A stretch of DNA of 64,000 nucleotides from Berghia stephanieae (Eukaryota; Mollusca; Gastropoda; Nudibranchia; Aeolidiidae): NCBI GenBank assembly GCA_034508935.3, contig CM067453.1, positions 25,861,523 through 25,925,522 of the forward strand, written 5' to 3'. Below are positions 20,340 to 39,895 of the stretch, piece after piece. The first letter of the stretch is position 1, and each line of letters begins with the position of its first letter. The notes under the pieces are model-generated. The model did not search any database, was not told the DNA's origin, and saw only the letters and a program-made list of their open reading frames with translations. Both the position numbers and the translations under genes were made by a program.

Positions 20340-21470
20340 TTACTTAGTTACAAGAAATCTTTGAGATTGAGGAATACGTTTTGCATTGTGTGTTCAGTTT
20401 GTACCGAGTCATCCTTGGTTTGTACATATTATTATTGTTGAACTCGCAAATTTGTTATCCAACTAATGGCATCTTTTCCATATTCCAGACATGACAATGT
20501 GTCGGTGTGATGAGTATTGAGCTACTACTACTAGCTATGCATACAAAAATACTCTTTACTATTTCATTGTATTCTTTGTTGAAGACCCAACCTGCATGCA
20601 AAACATCACCATCATGATCCACGTTAATCTGGTACTGGCAACATGTCGGAATGAACTGAGTGTAAAAAATACTAATGAAAGAGTGATAATGAAGAGGTTT
20701 TGTATGAGACCAATACAGACAATGAACGTTTCGAGCACAAATCCTTCATCAGCACAACAATAAACAAATAAACGTTGAAAACAAATAAAAAGAATGAAGT
20801 GTAAATTGTATCGTCTGTAAGACGATATTTGTTTTCAATGTTTATTTTTAAAGCAACTTAGTATTCTCCTGGGATTTGGAATTATAAGTTTTATAAAGTT
20901 TATGAAAGAAATTTCACCCTCCTGACTGAGAGGTCATTTGTTTAAACTCAGTTTTCAGGTTAAACAAACTCATTTTAAGCGTCAGGTTCAGTCTGAAATT
21001 ACATTCATTGATTTTCGAGGTGTTTTTCGAGGATTGGTCACAAAATGGTGTCGTATAGATAATGTCGTTCCCTGTTCTGCTGTACTCTGTCAAAACACTT
21101 TTTTTTAATTTTGGCCAGAAAATTCATCTTCAAATTTCGATGGATTAAATGGCCCTCGTCTTGTCAAAAACTCTCAAACCTGAGACTTCAAGGAATTATT
21201 TCATCAAGTCTCATGTTTGAGAGTTTTTTAAGAATCATTTTAATATTTTTAATTATATTTATATATATAAAGGACGTTTTCTGGCCTAATTATTAAAAAT
21301 ATGATCTTTCTTTTCTATTTGTTATTTTTATGGCAATCTACATACTATTTCTAAACAACGATTGTTATGCCACGTCACACATTTGACCCTCTTTACGGGT
21401 GGGGTTTTATGATATAAATGTCTTATTTGACTTGATATCTTACAAAGAAAGCAGGAGCATCGATGCATCT
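20340..21470. other. Intergenic DNA with one small hairpin
   Basis: AT-rich sequence with no gene pattern. At 21167-21229 AAAAACTCTCAAAC-CTGAGACTT and AAGTCTCATGTTTGAGAGTT form a 23-bp-arm hairpin. Confidence 0.5.
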
Positions 21471-21474
21471 CTGT

Positions 21475-21750
21475 AGTCCTTCAGAGCCGTTCGGCCCAAG
21501 GAGCCATTCGTTTATCCAGGTATCTGTAGTGTGAAATGGACAAGAGCAATTGATTACTATTTTTGGAATCTACATTTGTTCCCTGTTTGTCCCTTTCCCC
21601 TTCGCTTTGTCTTATTTTCTTAGGTGCTTTAATAATAATCTAGAATTTTTTACTAGGTCCTATTTTCTTCCTTTTTACTGGTGCTGACATGACCTAAATG
21701 TGTCACAAGCGCCGAAAAACCCTTAAAAACAAAAACGAAAGTGTTTGATG
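21475..21750. repeat. SINE family A tail (-) followed by family E 3' fragment (+)
   Basis: 21475-21560 is a reversed family A tail. 21560-21750 matches the last third of family E and ends ACAAGCGCCGAAAAACCC then A-rich tail. Confidence 0.6.
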
Positions 21751-22111
21751 GTCATTTCCATTTTTATCCAGACAAGATTTCCAATGCATAAAAGTTTCAT
21801 TTTACCTTTGAATAACATCAATGTAAAGTTTCATGAGCATCGATTATTATCATCTCTAGCTATTGAAAAAGCAAAGATATTTAAAGCCAGTTTTTAGTGT
21901 AAAACTGTTGTTGTTTTTTTTTTTTTTTGCTTTTTTAAAATCTTCATTTCACAAACTGTTTTCACTCCACCGTATTCAACATGTATGAAAGTCAAAAAAA
22001 ATTGTCTGATTGCCCAAGCATGTGAACACAACGAGAGTTTGAGTTAAGATCAGGCTTTCAAAATCAATCACCTGAAATTCTCCATGAAATTACAAACAAT
22101 TCACTGGATGG

Positions 22112-22232
22112 GGTTCTGACCTCCCATAGTGGTCAGGGATGCACATACTGTGTCTTCTATCCCTCTATATCTGTTTTCAAATTTGCTTCTGTCTTTGTCT
22201 TAGAATGAGACTACTTGATTTTGTCCTGGCTC
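22112..22232 (+). repeat. Family E retroposon, 5' fragment
   Basis: GGATGGGGTTCTGACCTCCC ... TGTGTCTTCTATCCCTC, the 5' hairpin end of the family. The following 700 bp are AT-rich with nothing recognised. Confidence 0.65.
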
Positions 22233-22944
22233 TGGCGCATAGCAGATTTATATAATAGAAAACTCAGGATGTTTCCAAGATTAAGGCAAATTTAAACTTA
22301 CTCTTTTTTCCTTGGTCATGACATTGTATGTCATAACTTTGTCGTCTGTCTCCCGTTTCCAGTCTGTTTCAGTTGTAATCAATGGATGCATTCCTATATT
22401 GCCTTATTTGGTGTATTATATGATGTGATATGTTTTATAAGAATATAATTTGATATTACGTATATAATATACGTATATGTTTTATAAAATGTAATTGATA
22501 TTATGTGACAAGATGTTGTGTAGTGTTTAATGTGTTATCATGCCCGTTGTAATTCTTGTATCATCTACCGTGGAATGGGGTCATTGGTTTTTTTTTTGTA
22601 CCCAATCAAAGCTTACTTTATGCCTAAAGATTTGATACTAAATTTATAGAATGACGAAGACCAGCCCCTAATGTGCCCCACCCCATCCCCCGATTGAAAG
22701 ACTACTATTTAAACATCTTTATATGATATATCTTATATTCTGTCCGATGTTCTTTTTCTAAAGTATGGAAAGGGGGAAATACATATGTCAAATGATTTAC
22801 ACTTTAATTTTACCATATTTGTTTTATAATTTTCAAATTGGGGAGCACATTTTGGGGCTGGTCTTAGTCAGCCCAACTGGACTTAATCACTCCATTCTAC
22901 AGTACATGGTTTCTGTCTATCCTTCTGTACAATACCTTTTCTCA

Positions 22945-23471
22945 CTGGGTGGGGATCCTGACCTCCCATAGCGGGCAGGGAGGTATATACTATGTCTTCT
23001 ATCCCCTCTTATCTGTTTTCCAATTGCGTTCTGTCTTTGTCTTGGAATGAGATTACTTGGTTTTGTCCTGGCCCTGGCCTGAGTCCTAGCTGGGAGGGAA
23101 ACAGTAAAATGCATAATTATTGTTTTGGGAGATGATATTTTTTTCCTTGTAAATCATCTCTCTGTTATGTATTATTATGTTTGTTAGTTTTAATGCATAA
23201 TGTAAGCATTTGGGTGTATTCCTCTTTGTTGGATTTTGTGCTTGTGTCCGGATGAGACATATAGGTGATCTCAAACTAAGTACATTGATGGTTTGCTCTT
23301 GGAATCTGCATCTGATCCCTATTTGTTCCCAGTTCCCCTTTGTCTTCCTTTCTCTTGGGTGCTTTAGTTGTAATTCTAGAACTTTTTACTATCCCATTTT
23401 CTTCCTTTTTACTGGCGTTGATATAACCTAAATGTGTTGCAAGCGCCGTAAAACCCTTAAAAACAAAAACA
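22945..23471 (+). mobile_element. Family E retroposon, full length, with target duplication
   Basis: It starts TGGGTGGGGATCCTGACC and ends GCAAGCGCCGTAAAACCC plus an A-rich tail. Flanks AATACCTTTTCTCA (22931-22944) and AATACCTTTTTCTCA (23472-23486) are a 14-bp duplication differing by one T. Three hairpins are visible: ACCTCCC/GGGAGGT near the 5' end, GAGATGAT/ATCATCTC in the middle and GGCGTT..AGCGCC at the 3' end. No tRNA boxes. Confidence 0.8.
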
Positions 23472-23479
23472 AATACCTT

Positions 23480-23800
23480 TTTCTCATTTCGGACCCTCTG
23501 TTTGAAATGCCTTACCACAGAGCATTCGTGAAAAAGAATTGTTGGCTATTTTTAAACGTTCGCTTAAAACATATGTTTCAATTTTAGTAGATGATATGAG
23601 AAGCAAGATAGGTGTCTGGCTTCTGTTGTGTTGTATGTGTATGTATGTGTGTGCGAATGAGTATGTTTCAGCCAAATTCATTTGTAATTTAAGTGCTTAG
23701 AATCTAGTGTCTCGGAATTATAGCTCTTTATTATTATTATAAGTTTTCAGTATTATTATTAATATTATTAATTCCTAATGTCTTGTATTATGAATAAATA
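23480..23800 (+). mobile_element. Decayed LINE 3' end (CR1/L2-like)
   Basis: It reads GPSV, a TGA where the family has Trp, then NALPQSIREKELLAIFKRSL, KTYVS. This matches the LWNSLP...FK..LKT motif that closes many CR1/L2 polyproteins. An AT-rich tail follows. A family E copy is inserted immediately upstream. Confidence 0.6.
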
Positions 23801-23889
23801 AACCAAGAGCAACACATGGAATTCCCCCAAAGACTGCAGGATGTAATCTGCAAAATGGGCTTGTGGGGCAAGCATTTTACAACATTATC

Positions 23890-24427
23890 CTGGGTGGGGT
23901 TCCTGACCTCCTATAGTGGGCAGGGAGGTACATACTGTGTCTTCTATCCCCCTATGTCTGTTTTCCAACATGCTTTCTGTCTTTGTCTTGGAATGAGATT
24001 ACTTGGTTTTGTCCTGGCCCTGGCTGGATACCCTAGCTGGGAGGGAAACAGTCAAATGTATAGTTAGAGTTTTGGGAGATGATATTTTTTTCCTTGTAAA
24101 TCATCTCCCTGTTATGCACTGTATTGTTTTGTTTAAATATTATATATGATTTTTAAACATTTGAGTGTATCCCTCTTCTTAGTTGGGACCTGGGCTTGTG
24201 TGTGGATGAGACTTTTAGGTGATCTCAAACTAAGTACTTTGATAGTGTGCTCTTGGAATCTACATCTGTTTCCTATTTGAACAAATTCCCCTTTGTCTTA
24301 CCTTTTCTTGGGTGCTTTAATTGTAATTCTAGAACTTTTGACTATCCCATTTTCTTCCTTTTTACTGGCGCTGATATGACCTGAATGTGTTGCAAGCGCC
24401 GTAAAACCCTTAAAAACAAAACAAACA
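23890..24427 (+). mobile_element. Family E retroposon, full length
   Basis: TGGGTGGGGTTCCTGACCTC to GCAAGCGCCGTAAAACCC(TTAAAAAC) plus (AAAC)n. AACATTATC lies at 23881-23889 and 24428-24436. The 3' hairpin stem is GGCGCT/AGCGCC. Confidence 0.78.
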
Positions 24428-24667
24428 AACATTATCATCTGCTTGTACATTGCTAGAGATCTAGCTTTTATTTATTACTACAAATGCCCTTTGCTATCTT
24501 TTGGATGTACCCATATAAGTATAAGAGGGGAACCAGTGCTTGTGTCTTGGTGAGACTTTTAGATGGTCTCAAATGAGACGGATTGATTACTCGATATCTA
24601 CTTTATCTATTTATAGTATCATCCCATTGTTTTACGAATTTTCCTGGGAGCTTTTGAGATCATCTAA

Positions 24668-25185
24668 CTGGGTGGGGATCCTGACCTCCCATAGTGGGCA
24701 GGGAGGTACATACTGTGTCTTCTATCCCCTTATATCTATTTTCCAACATGCTTTCTGTCTTTGTCTTGGAATGAGATTACTTGGCCCTGTTCGGAGTCCT
24801 GGCTGGGAGGGAAACAGTCGAATGCATAGTTATTGTTTTGGGAGATGATATTTTTTTCCTTGTAAATCATCTCTCTGTTATGTATCATTATATTTATTTT
24901 TAATGTATAATGTAAGCATTTGAGTGTTTTCCTCTTTGTTGGATTTTGTGCTTGTGTCCGGATGAGACTTATAGGTGATCTCAAACTAAGTACATTGGTG
25001 GTATGCTCTTGGATTCTACATCTGATCCCTATTTGTTCCTAGTTCCCCTTTTGTCTTACTTTTTCTTGGGTGCTTTAATTGTAATTCCAGAACTTTTTAC
25101 TATCCCATTTTCTTCCTTTTTACTGGCGCTGATATAACCTAAATATGTTGCAAGCGCCGTAAAACCCTTAAAAACAAAACAAAAC
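24668..25185 (+). mobile_element. Family E retroposon, full length, 12-bp target duplication
   Basis: The perfect duplication GAGATCATCTAA lies at 24656-24667 and 25186-25197. Body as in the other copies; tail AAAACAAAACAAAAC. Confidence 0.82.
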
Positions 25186-25197
25186 GAGATCATCTAA

Positions 25198-26165
25198 AGT
25201 TTGTATTCATAAAATATAATCTTTTGACAATCCTGTCGTCTTCGTTTTTACTTTAGCTAAAATTGTCGTAGACTGCAAACGCTTAAAACCCTTGAAATCA
25301 AACCATATTCGTCCTATTTGCCTTATTTTTCTTGGGTCTTTGTTTTGGAAGTATAGATCTACTAATAATATCCCTCAACGATACCATTATCTTTTTCTTT
25401 CTACTTTTACCGAACTAAATTATATGTATAAGGGCCACAATTAATGCATGCGCTCTAAAAAATGAATAAATTTGAGAAAAATGTGTGTATGTATAATATA
25501 TATTACATGTAATGTGTTAAAAATTTGTTACTATTGAAACACCGTGTTCAAACCCACTTCCTATTGCCTTACGATTCGTCGAAGCCTTCTTCTTCGTCAT
25601 TTGCATTTTCTCTAGCCTTTTAAGAGCAAAGTTCAATCTGACTTGAACTGATGTCATGTTTTGTCATTTTCTTTAACAGAGCAGTAAAAAACATGTAGTT
25701 GAAAGCTGCATTTCTGTTGCTGCTCTCTTATTGAAAACGTTTAATATCTGTGTCCCATTGATTCGAGACAGTTTTATGTTGGGTTGTACATCTCATCACA
25801 TTTTCTATTTCATATAAACAAGGGTTCACTGATAAGCACTCCGTAGTGATTTAGATCAAGTTACAAACGGATGTGTGTGTGTGTGTATGTGTGCATTTGA
25901 GAAAGGGATGGATGGATTTTAACGTCATGAATTCACTCCCTTTAACTGCACGCCTCTTTTAATTTATTTTATTTTATCACTTAGATGGAAATAATCAAAA
26001 TTATTTTGTGGACATCATTCCTTAGTGCAAACTATAAACAATGGATGGTGTTCCATGATACTTGTTTGTTTTGTTTTTTTAATTTAAAACAATTTTAAAA
26101 TATTATTTTATAATGTTATAGCAATATCTACAACCTACAATTATACATATGCATTTCCGATAGCC
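25198..26165. other. Intergenic AT-rich DNA, nothing recognised
   Basis: No coding pattern, inverted ends or known repeat seen. Only a short GT run near 25874-25892. Confidence 0.5.
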
Positions 26166-26167
26166 GA

Positions 26168-26600
26168 ATGCAATTATGAGCCTGTTTATCATTAATGTAA
26201 TGACATTATTTACATTGGATGAAGTATGTTATTCCATTACAAATGCAATTATAGCTGTTTATCATAATGTAATGGACATTATTTACATTGGATTGAGAGT
26301 ATGTGCATTTCCATTACAATGCATTATGACCTGTTTTATCATAATGTAATGGACATTATTTACATGGATTGAGAGTATGTTATTCCTTTACAACAATATG
26401 ATATGCTCATAACAATTTGGGTTAACAGCTGATCTGCAAATAACTACAATTGGGGATGAAATTATTACTATTACAAAAATGAGTACGAGTCCATAACAAT
26501 TTCGGTTATCAGACCTGCAAATAAGTACAATTCAGTCTGAGAATATTTCCATGATAACAATATGCCCATAACAATTTGGGTAATTAGACCTGCACAGCTG
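26168..26600 (+). repeat. Two short tandem repeats (~80 bp x3, ~80-90 bp x3)
   Basis: ATAATGTAATGGACATTATT + TACATTGGATTGAG recurs three times to about 26395. Then CCATAACAATTTGGGTTA ... GACCTGCAAATA recurs three times to 26600. Confidence 0.7.
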
Positions 26601-27124
26601 TAAGTTCTTTGTCTACCACCCATTTATTTTCATGGGTTAAATTTGGTTGTAAATTGTAATAATATGCGGTCCATTTCGTCAATCTGGTATCATGTCGGGA
26701 TAAGGCAGCAGCAGTGTCTACTAATGGTCTCGCACTTCTGTTATAATTGGATTCAATAGTCTGATGTCACATCCCCCAGCAACGGCCAGCAGCATGGTAC
26801 TTTTTATTCTTCACGCTGTCTAGAACTTTTCATATGTCATGTGATCAGAATGTATAAAAGTGAAAACATGATCATATTTATAACGTTTGTCTCCTCTCAT
26901 GGGAGAAATATTTCATACAGGCGTCCGCCATTGTTCCGATAGTTTAGAGCCAGTTACTAAGTTACTATGCATCATTACGAGGGAAGTGACGTCATGACTG
27001 TTGAAGGCAATTATAATGGTCCATCCAGATGGTGAGATCGTTCGGCATTTGTGTACAGGCAAGAACCCACCCAGAAGCCTCGTCACGACACAATTCTGTG
27101 CGGCTTCGGGTTCTTGTCCACAAA

Positions 27125-27810
27125 GCATACACAATTCGTAGAATTACGAAATTTCGGCTCCAGTTTCAGAAATTCATGAGCATCTCAAAGTCATTCAAAC
27201 AGGGAAAATGAAAGTTTGGTACCACACGACATAATTTACTGGATTTTAAAAGTGTTATTTAATCCTCGTGAGGGTAAACTGTTGGCATATAAAGTAAACT
27301 ACAGCGACTACTATTTTTATCTCTTAAAAAATACGAATTTTAACATTTCCAAGAAGGCGGGTCTGTGTCCAGGTGGAAAGTCCCCATTGATGAAGCGTTG
27401 CTATAATTAACTTAAAAATCAACAATTTACCCTCACATTCATGGATTAAATAACACCCCAAAATCATAAAAATCATGTACAATGGCACCAACCATAGTTT
27501 TCAATAATAAAAAAATTAAAATAATAAAATTCTCTTTATTCATCCCATAGGGGAAATTTGTCTCTAGGGTATATTCCAAGGGAAGACTGGAATAACCCAG
27601 GCATCAGCCGCAGTGGAACACTGCAAATTGAGCTAGGCCGAGGTGACTTGCTCAAGGCGATACAGCGCAGCAGCGGGTGATCGCACTCTGTACCTTCCAG
27701 ATACGAAGCAAAGACGGTACCACTGAGCCACGCTGCCCCTAATGACTTAAAGATGCTCATGATCTTCTGAAATAATTGTAACTGTAATTAAATCTCTCAT
27801 AACCGATCAT
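27125..27810. repeat. Foldback repeat family I, right arm split by a SINE
   Basis: Left arm (27125-27400) shares GAATTACGAAAT, CATGAGCATCT and GTGAGGGTAAACTGTTG with the complement of 27400-27810. A related single arm is at 52440-52690. Confidence 0.55.
27530..27745 (-). repeat. SINE family D (tRNA-headed, ~215 bp)
   Basis: The minus strand reads GGGGCAGCGTGGCTCAGTGG (A box), GATCACCCGCTGC, then GCCTGGGTTATTCCAGTC and a tail GATGAATAAAGAGAATTTTA. A close relative is at 53645-53860. Confidence 0.75.
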
Positions 27811-28627
27811 TTTCAGTATTTTCCCAAAATGGCAGACACCCAGCAGAAAAATTGATTTTTTAATCTCAAACAAGCTCTCCACTTTATGTTCTTATTAATT
27901 AAACAAAGATCATTCTTCAAATTTTGTGATGTACAAATTAAATCTGAATAAGTAAAATGTATATTGTGTCGTAACAAATGTGACGATTTTGCTGTAGGTG
28001 GTAAGGAGAGGGTTAAGTAATTCTATGAATTGTTCATACTTAGGAGGCAGGTCTGTTCTGACGTGATGCCATTTTGATACACACTTCCTCCAATCCTCCA
28101 AGGTCATGCAGTGACATTGGGAACTAGTTCAAAGTTCCAATCGCAATAGTTAAAGAATCGTACATTCAATAAGCAAGATTTCACATTCAGTATTGATAGA
28201 ATGAAATTGACGTCACTCGGGTCTTTTTTGCCATCCACGAATTCTCACTAAACTGTATTAACCAGGCTATAAAAGTTCATGGTTACACATAGTTTTGTGC
28301 GTTGGTGCGTTATACTTCCGGATGGCAATGTTGTGAGATTCTTAGCCAAGCGCATACTATCTATACTAATCTGTAATTGTGAGACTAACCCGACAGAATA
28401 TCATTTTGAGACGCGTGGTCTCATGTAAATTATAGTTGTTTTGTTTATTTTTCTATAAAGTATCTTGTGTATTATTCAGAAATCTTTTGTTATTCCTATA
28501 AATATATCCTGTGATAAATAAAACTTGTCTTGTTTCCTGACTGCTATTTTGTTCTCTCCTTTTCTTAAACTATTGGAGGTGGGGAAGAGTTTGGAGCGCT
28601 GCTATTGGGTTTATTGGAGTTTTTAAA

Positions 28628-29405
28628 GGTTTTAAGTTTTATGGCGCTTGCAACGCATTTAGGTCATATCAGCGCCAGTAAAAAGGAAGAAAATGGGATA
28701 GTAAAAAGTTCTAGAATTACAATGAAAGCACCAAAGAAAAGGTAAAACAAAGGGGAATTGCGGGTGGTTGGATGGGAGCATCACCCTTGAATCATATACC
28801 AATGATGTTCGCATGGGTGTACGATCCGATAGTGATGTCGTTTCTTCTTCTCTTTACTAGCCTATCCTGCTTCTTTGGTTTGTGATTGTATTTTTGACAG
28901 GGGATATTTTTTTTCTGTAAATCTTCTGCCTGTTTGTTCTTGGTTATTTATAATTTAGCTTATGATATCTTTAGGTTATGATTTTGATTGACATTTGTAC
29001 TATTTTTGTTAGATTGCTTGTTTTTTTGTTTCAGCGGTCTCTCATATAACCTCAATTGTGTTGGAAGAGACCTAAAGCAACAAACAAACAAACTAAACAA
29101 AGGGGAATTTGTTCAATTTGGGAACTGATGTAGATTCCAAGAGCACATTATCAGTCAGTGTATTTGAGATCACCAAAAAGTCTCATCCAGACACGGGTCC
29201 GAGCACAGGTCCCAACTAAGAGGAATACACTTAAATGTTTACAAACCATATATAATATGTAAACAAGACGATACAGTGCACAACAGAGAGATGATTTACA
29301 AGGAAAAAAATATCATCTCCCAAAACTCTACTTATTTGACAGTATCTCTCCTAGCTTGGGTATCCGGCCAGGCCTGGACAAAACCAAGTAATTTCATTCT
29401 AAGAC
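28628..29405 (-). mobile_element. Family E retroposon, split by a second retroposon
   Basis: 3' part at 28628-28759, 5' part from 29095. The interruption is bounded by the 15-bp duplication AAACAAAGGGGAATT (28745-28759, 29095-29109). The 5' end is truncated near 29405. Confidence 0.75.
28760..29094 (+). mobile_element. Family E2 retroposon, 335 bp, inside a family E copy
   Basis: A 15-bp target duplication and a (CAAA)n tail mark it as a retroposon. It shares with family E the middle segment GGATATTTTTTTTCTGTAAA and the 3' loop ATATAACCTCAATTGTGTTG, but its 3' stem is GGTCTCT/AGAGACC instead of GGCGCT/AGCGCC. Confidence 0.75.
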
Positions 29406-29417
29406 AAAGAGAGAAAA

Positions 29418-30035
29418 TATGTTTGTTTTTAAGGGTTTTACGGCGCTTGCAACACATTTAGGTTATATCAGCGCCAGTAAAAAGGAAGAAAATGGGATAG
29501 TAAAAAGTTATAGAATTACAATTAAAGCACCCAAGAGAAAGTAAGACAAAGGGGAACTGGGAACAAATAGGGATCAGATGTAGATTCCAAGAGCATATCA
29601 CCAATGTACTTAGTTTGAGATCACCTATAAGTCTCATCTGGACACAAGCACAAAATCCAACAAAGAGGAATACACTCAAATGCTTACATTAAATTATACA
29701 TAATACAAAAATAACAAATACATAATGGAGAGATGATTTACAAGGAAAAAACTATTATCTCCCAAAACAATAACTATGCATTTGACTGTTACCCTCCCAG
29801 CCAAGTACTCCGGCCAAGGTCGGGACAAAACCAAGCAATCTCATACCAAGACAAAGAAAGAAAGCATGTTGGAAAACAGATATAAGGGGATAGAAGACAC
29901 GGTAAGTACTTCCCTGCCCACTGTGGAGGTAGAGAACCCCACCCAAATGTTGGAAAACAGATATAGAGGGATAGAAGACACAGTATCACTATGACTATGA
30001 GAGAGGTAAGGAACCCCACCCAGGCTCCTGAGTGA
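29418..30035 (-). mobile_element. Family E retroposon with a duplicated 5' segment
   Basis: 3' end at 29425 (TTTTACGGCGCTTGCAAC), then 5' end sequence twice (29870-29945 and 29950-30030), each ending AACCCCACCCA. From 30036 to 30320 I see nothing. Confidence 0.7.
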
Positions 30036-30324
30036 ATGCACAGTCACAGTCTGTCCATTTTTCCGACTGTTATGAGTATGAGAAATTTACTAATCAATTA
30101 TTAGAAAACATTTCTGTCAATGAATGACATAATTATTGATCTAAACAGAACCCAACACTAACACTATCCACACCTGATAAATGTTGCCACTATCTTCATA
30201 GTGGAAGTTAGGGAAGGTTTTGGACAGGGGAAGGAAGGGGATTCAACCATTTTCGTATTTTTCTTCTGTGGTGATAAGTTTCATAAATCAAACAATGTCA
30301 AATTAAGAAATTACTGTTTTTGTT

Positions 30325-31205
30325 GTTTTTTAAAGTTTTACGGCGCTTGCAACACATTAAGCTCATATCAGCGCCAGTAAAAAGGAAGAAAATGAGATAG
30401 TAAAAAGTTCTAGAATTACAATTAAAGCATCCAAGAATAGGGCAGACAAAGGGGAATGGTTCAAATAGGAAACAGATGTAGATTCCAGGAGCACATTATC
30501 AAAGTACTTAGTTTGAGATCACCTAAAAGTCTCAGCCTGACACAAGCACGGGTCCCCAGTAAGACTTGTTTGTTTTTAAGGTTTTACGGCGCTTGCAACA
30601 CATTTTGGTTATATCAGCGCCAGTAAAAAGGAAGAAAATGGGATAGTTGAAAGTTCTAGAATTACAATTAAAGCACCCAAGAGAGAGTAAGACAAAGGGG
30701 AATTGGGAACAAATAGGGATCAGATGTAGATTCCAAGAGCATACTATCAATGTACTTAGTCTGATATCACCTATAAGTCTCACCCAGACACAAGCACAAG
30801 ATCCAACAAAGAGGAATACACTCAAATGCTTGCATTTCATTATACATTAAAAATAACAAATATAATAATACATAACAGAGAGATGATTTACAAGGAAAAA
30901 AATATCATCTCCCAAAACAATAACTATGCATTTGACTGTTTCCCTCCCAGCCAAGGTCGGGACAAAATCTCATACCAAGACAAAGACAAGCATGTTGGAA
31001 AACAGATATAAGAGGATAGAAGACACGGTAAGTACCTCCCTGCCCACTGTGGAGGTAGGGAACCCTACCCAGGTCCCCACTAAGAGGAACACACTCAAAT
31101 GTTTACAAATCATATGTAAAACAAAAACAACACATGCATAACAGAGAGATGATTTACAAGAAAAAAATATCATCTCCCAAAACCCTAACTATACATTTGA
31201 CTGCT
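30325..31205 (-). mobile_element. Three overlapping or truncated family E copies
   Basis: A 3' part (30325-30545), a nearly complete copy (30566-31075) and a middle or 5' part (31076-31205) lie head to tail, all minus strand. Confidence 0.68.
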
Positions 31206-31257
31206 TCATCAGAATTCAGTCTGGACTGCGCTAAAATGTCCATATAACCACGCTGTC

Positions 31258-32120
31258 ACAGGGGTGAGAATGACTGATCACTAAAAAGGAGGAAATTTTT
31301 CAGCGCTTAGACCAAGAACCATCCATGCAAAAATAACCTATAAATTTAAATTTCATTAAAAGTTATTGTGATGCAATCCAAAATGTGTCTCCCAGCAATT
31401 TCTGACATCACTCGGAGGAATTTCAAAAACTGAAAGTGTAATTATAACATGGTGGTTGTAGTAATGGTAGTGGTAGCGATAATGATGTGGTGGTGGTTGT
31501 AGTAGTTGTGGTAAGGATGATGATGTGATGATGATTGTAGTAGTAGTGGTAGTCGCCACATACATCTCCCGTATTCACAGATTCACTAATGCCCACATCC
31601 CATTGTTTCAAGTTGACCAGAGACGCCAGCTTAAAATTTGGCCCACGTAAATTTCAGAAACAATTCCGATCAATTTCAATGCTTAAACAGGAATTTCTGC
31701 AAACAAAATATAATCTATTGAGATCTATAATCATCCTAATACCCCTTGTTTCAAATCAAGTAAAGTTCCAAAACCAATTTATGACGTATAAAATATTAAA
31801 ATGAATGGTAGGTGTGGTGGTAATAATATGATGGTGGCTGTTGTAGTGGTGGCAGTAATGATAATGTATGTGGTTGTGGTGGTTGCAGAAGTGGTGGTGG
31901 TGATATTGTTTTGTGTTGAAGGAGGTTGTAGTAGTGTTGGTAAAGATGTTGTTTTAATGGTGATAGAGTTTTGATGATGTCGTAGAGGTGGTGGCAATGA
32001 TGATGATGATGTGGTGGAGGTGGTTGTAGTAATGGTGGTGCTTCATGAAATGATGGTGGTGATGGTGGTGGTTGTAGTAGTAGTGGCAGTGATGATGATG
32101 ATGATGATGAGATGTATAAT
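31258..32120 (+). repeat. Left flank of macrosatellite: 185-bp segment and (GTR/ATG)n DNA
   Basis: 31258-31445 matches 40028-40200 (GGGGTGAGAATGACTG, AATGTGTCTCCCAGCAATTT, GGAGGAATTTCAAAA). It is followed by GTGGTGGTTGTAGTAGT-type DNA at 31445-31560 and 31800-32110. The His/Ser-rich open frames here are low-complexity artefacts. Confidence 0.7.
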
Positions 32121-32144
32121 TCAAGTAACAAAAATACAACAACA

Positions 32145-32225
32145 TAACAGAGAGATGATTTACAAGAAAAAAATATCATCTCCCAAAACACAACTAACAT
32201 TTGACTGTTTCCCTTCCATGTGCCA
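32145..32225 (-). repeat. Family E middle fragment
   Basis: AACAGAGAGATGATTTACAA ... ATATCATCTCCCAAAAC, the middle hairpin segment of the family, at the edge of the macrosatellite. Confidence 0.6.
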
Positions 32226-32339
32226 AGAATACCAGTCCTTGAAAAGACAAGCAGCTGAAAATCATATCAGGATAAAGACAATACCCCTTGTCCACTTGGA
32301 GTCAGAACCACCAGGTGATGTGTGTTGTGGTGCTTGATA

Positions 32340-39892
<7,553 letters not shown>

Positions 39893-39895
<3 letters not shown>

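Larger units (their letters stand above)
26700..28335 (-). mobile_element. DNA repeat family G, long form (~1.6 kb), carrying nested repeats
   Basis: Its ends match the 0.6-kb copy at 3720-4330 in reverse (GGATTCAATAGTCTGATGTC at the left, GTTACACATAGTTTTGTGCG at the right). The interior has TGACGTCA motifs, a foldback (27125-27810) and a family D SINE. A 65-residue frame at 27910-28107 is unlike anything I recognise. Confidence 0.5.

Noticed and set aside
27910-28107. 65-codon frame inside the long family G element
   Set aside because: Could be a transposase remnant, but no motif supports it and the short copy lacks the region.
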